Shown one piece after another: positions 60,383 to 64,000 of a stretch of DNA of 64,000 nt. The notes below the pieces were generated by a model. That model saw only the letters and a program-made list of their open reading frames with translations. It was not told where the DNA came from and ran no database searches. A program made the translations under genes and the position numbers. The stretch spans positions 1 through 64,000 of the forward strand of contig NZ_JBFTXJ020000019.1 in NCBI RefSeq assembly GCF_041379945.2. The letters run 5' to 3'. Position 1 is the first letter of the stretch; each line of letters opens with the position of its first letter. The stretch comes from Aneurinibacillus sp. REN35. Lineage in GTDB: Bacteria; Bacillota; Bacilli; Aneurinibacillales; Aneurinibacillaceae.

Positions 60383-61714
60383 TTAGCTGAATAGGCCCTT
60401 AATCATGCTGCCCAGACTGCTGAAAATGTCTCCAATAAAGCCGAAGAAAGAGCGGGTAGCCAGACGAAGCCAGCCTGCTTCTTCTACTTCCTCTTTAGCG
60501 ATTAGTGCGCCGCCGGCTTTTTGTTCGTCGATCGGACGAAGGAATTCATCTGCTTTTCCACCCGGCCCTACAATTTTGATAGAGCCAACAGGCTGTCCCT
60601 GTTTGATCGGGGCAGCTACCTGCTTAAACACCGCTTTCGGCTTATATGCGCCTTCTTCTCCAGCTTTGACAGGATAGCGTACATCTTGTCCAGCTACAGC
60701 TTCTACTTCTTTTGCCGTACCTTTATCGATCGCTACCATCTCTTGGCCCGGAATTTGGGCGCCTTTTGAGAGAAGAGGCTGCATTTTATAATTGCTAAAG
60801 CCATAATCAAGCATTTTGCTTGTCTCTGTAAAACGGCTCATGAATGATTTGGCACCCATCACGACGGTAATAAGACGTACACCGTTGCGCTCAGCTGTAC
60901 CGGTAAAGCAGAAGCCTGCTGCATTCGTATGACCTGTCTTCAGTCCGTCTACGCCTTTGTATTCCTTCACAAGACCAGGAAGCATCCAGTTCCAGTTGGA
61001 CATCTTAAGCGGACGACTGGTTCCTTCGCGGAAAGTTTGATGAGGGATTTTCGTCGTTTCCAGCAAACTTGGATGCTTTGCAATCAATTCTTTTGCTAAA
61101 ATCGCCGAATCACGCGCAGACATCATATTATCTGTGCCATTTGAAGCGTCAGGAGCGAATTGCTTCAAATCCTCGATCGGCAGCCCCGTCGATGTCACGA
61201 ACTGTGTTTGCGTCATGCCAAATTGCTTGGCGGCACTATTCATCATTTTTACGAACTCGCCTTCCGAACCTGCTATCGTTTTGGCAAGCATGACCGTAGC
61301 ATCATTAGCAGAATAAATAGCCATGGCATCATAAAGCTCTTTTACCGTATGTACTTCGTTCTGGGCAAGCAGCACGCCCGATGTTCCAGACTTTCCTAGA
61401 AAAGCACCGTATTCATCAACTGTAACTTTTTGTTCCCATGTAATCTTCTTCTTCTCAATCGCATCAAGCACAAGATATTCCGTCATCATCTTGGACATAC
61501 TGGCTGGAGGAAGAGCCTGATTTTCGTTATATTTGTACAGGATTTTTCCCGTGGTCGCCTCAATCATAATGGCTGATTTTACGTCCAACTGTAAGCCCGG
61601 GGTGGCTGCTTGGGCCGATCCGGTATTCATCGTAAGAAGAATGGGTACAAAGAACACCATAAACACAAGCAGTAAGGCAAGCGATTTCTTCATTGGTCTA
61701 GCAAGCGTTGACAA
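60383..61714 (-). CDS. dacA: D-alanyl-D-alanine carboxypeptidase DacA (PBP5-type)
   Basis: About 443 residues with signal peptide (KKSLALLLVFMVFFVPILL, cleavage near AQA). The penicillin-binding motifs are SMSK in PPASMSKMM, SAN in YSANDATVML, and KTG in GLKTGHTNAAG. A C-terminal beta domain and amphipathic helix anchor follow. It trims pentapeptides in peptidoglycan. I start at TTG 61714, six bases after GGAGGTG. ATG 61693 is an alternative. In B. subtilis pdxS and pdxT follow it, but here serS is the next gene. Confidence 0.94.
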   Translation of the reverse strand: MSTLARPMKKSLALLLVFMVFFVPILLTMNTGSAQAATPGLQLDVKSAIMIEATTGKILYKYNENQALPPASMSKMMTEYLVLDAIEKKKITWEQKVTVDEYGAFLGKSGTSGVLLAQNEVHTVKELYDAMAIYSANDATVMLAKTIAGSEGEFVKMMNSAAKQFGMTQTQFVTSTGLPIEDLKQFAPDASNGTDNMMSARDSAILAKELIAKHPSLLETTKIPHQTFREGTSRPLKMSNWNWMLPGLVKEYKGVDGLKTGHTNAAGFCFTGTAERNGVRLITVVMGAKSFMSRFTETSKMLDYGFSNYKMQPLLSKGAQIPGQEMVAIDKGTAKEVEAVAGQDVRYPVKAGEEGAYKPKAVFKQVAAPIKQGQPVGSIKIVGPGGKADEFLRPIDEQKAGGALIAKEEVEEAGWLRLATRSFFGFIGDIFSSLGSMIKGLFS

Positions 61715-61766
61715 CTTCCGCACCTCCACATAAATTACACAATACTTTTGATTCTACCATACAACA

Positions 61767-61799
61767 TCAAAAAAGACAGGGAATATATTCCCTGTCTTA
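61767..61799 (-). terminator. terminator of guaB
   Basis: AAGACAGGGAATATATTCCCTGTCTT is a palindromic hairpin written here as two arms (AAGACAGGGAAT / ATTCCCTGTCTT), with a run of T on the minus strand. It separates guaB from dacA. Confidence 0.93.
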
Positions 61800-61824
61800 T
61801 CAACTATTTTATGACAGCTTATAT

Positions 61825-63312
<1,488 letters not shown>

Positions 63313-63345
63313 TTAGTTTGTTTGTCGTGTAATTATATTATCGAA

Positions 63346-63374
63346 AGTTTAACAACCCCTTATTTTAATGTCAA
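63346..63374 (-). promoter_or_regulatory. promoter of guaB
   Basis: A perfect TTGACA lies exactly 17 bases from TAAACT on the minus strand, about 55 bases before the guaB start. Confidence 0.65.
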
Positions 63375-63482
63375 GAATTCATTAATATTGTTCGGCTTTT
63401 CAGTAAACAATAAGATAAATTAAGCGTTTTCAGTACCATTTTTTATCTTTTAACGAATAATCAAACGAAAAAGGTGAGCGGA

Positions 63483-64000
63483 GTGTATCGGACGGTCCAT
63501 ACTATAATGTGCGAAAATCCAACGAAAAAAATGTGGGATAGCTATTTATATTTTGAAAGCGAGCCAACGACAAAAGCATTTCTTCAGAAAACATACGAAG
63601 AACAAGGAATCCCAAAAGCTAATATATATGCATTCCAGAACGCTTCAAAAGTTATCTATAATTTAAAGCAGGCAAGACAATATTATTTTCTAGCCGATCA
63701 AAGCGATATTTTGGTACAGCCGCTCCTTTTGTATTATGGGATGGTCAGTTTGCTCAAAGCATACGTGCTCACACGCGATCCGGATTATCCTTCTACCACC
63801 CGTATACTTCAGCATGGAATAACGAGCCGTAAAATCAAAAAGAATTATTATTCGCTTGCAGAAGATGAGGTGAAGGTGCAAAAAGAAGGGCTGCTGCCCC
63901 ACCTCTACACCTTTTTGAGTAACGAAGGCCTTAGTGACAAGTATCGGCTGCAGAACTTATTAGCAGTCATCCCAGAGCTACAGATGCCTTATCAGAGATT
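63483..64000 (+). CDS. yaaC: YaaC-like protein, N-terminal part only
   Basis: 172 codons run off the right edge. The product begins at GTG 63483, five bases after AAAGGTGA. It contains MWDSYLYFESEPTTKAFL, ANIYAFQNASKVIYNLKQ and LVQPLLLYYGMVSLLKAY, the pattern of B. subtilis YaaC (unknown function). It is divergent from guaB, as in B. subtilis. Reading stops only because the window ends. Confidence 0.85.
   Translation, partial: MYRTVHTIMCENPTKKMWDSYLYFESEPTTKAFLQKTYEEQGIPKANIYAFQNASKVIYNLKQARQYYFLADQSDILVQPLLLYYGMVSLLKAYVLTRDPDYPSTTRILQHGITSRKIKKNYYSLAEDEVKVQKEGLLPHLYTFLSNEGLSDKYRLQNLLAVIPELQMPYQR

Noticed and set aside
63421-63436. Second cre-like sequence (AAGCGTTTTCA) between guaB and yaaC
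   Set aside because: It matches only about 12 of 14 consensus positions and lies upstream of the promoter, so the support is too weak.

Overview
The window looks like chromosomal DNA from an endospore-forming member of the Bacillales, most like the Aneurinibacillus/Brevibacillus/Paenibacillus side. The evidence is bofA, a recR-ybaB-dnaX block next to an rRNA leader, a Bacillus-type SRP RNA with an Alu domain, a serS T-box, AGGAGG ribosome-binding sites, frequent TTG/GTG starts, and the order yaaC/guaB-dacA-serS ... tadA-scr-dnaX-ybaB-recR-bofA-rrn. That order matches the origin-proximal region of B. subtilis. By that comparison the origin should lie off the right end, and most genes are on the minus (leading) strand. 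The genus is an inference.

Layout from left to right. 1-240 is the promoter and leader of an rRNA operon running off the left edge. 238-6311 carries bofA, a CPBP protease, recR, ybaB, dnaX, a PAS histidine kinase and the SRP RNA. 6.4-12.4 kb carries a secreted protein of unknown function, small proteins, thyA-dfrA, a Cache-GGDEF cyclase and two immunity-like genes. 12.7 kb is tRNA-Ser(CGA). 13-17.1 kb (plus strand) holds a TetR-controlled membrane-fusion/ABC-2 permease pair and a SigO/RsoA-like split sigma factor. 17.1-25.9 kb carries tadA, a phosphodiester glycosidase, a dicarboxylate symporter, zwf-cyclase, and a beta-oxidation-like operon behind a sigma-54 promoter. Its likely activator is encoded at 26-27.4 kb. 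27.4-33.4 kb has several poorly known genes, a manganese-type riboswitch ahead of a kinase-like gene and an EcsC gene, a PspA unit and HU.

33.5-48.4 kb is one 15-gene minus-strand unit for cobalt uptake (cbiMNQO) and anaerobic corrin synthesis to cobyrinic acid a,c-diamide. It starts at a cobalamin riboswitch with its own terminator. The gene order closely follows the known B. megaterium cbi operon, including the cbiH60 and cbiET fusions. 48.6-53.4 kb (plus strand) holds a two-component system and a secreted beta-helix protein. 53.4-58.5 kb holds TPM/LemA, a degenerate HAD protein, small ORFs, tRNA-Arg(CCU) and a CoA-transferase. 58.7-64 kb returns to the conserved core: serS with a T-box, dacA, guaB and the start of yaaC.

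Compared with B. subtilis, the interval between serS and tadA is enlarged to about 41 kb, and pdxST is not between dacA and serS. I saw no insertion sequence, prophage module or CRISPR array. The most interesting items are the riboswitch-kinase arrangement, the split sigma pair, the sigma-54 control of the fatty-acid operon, the ATPase-less export pair, and several short unnamed transcription units.
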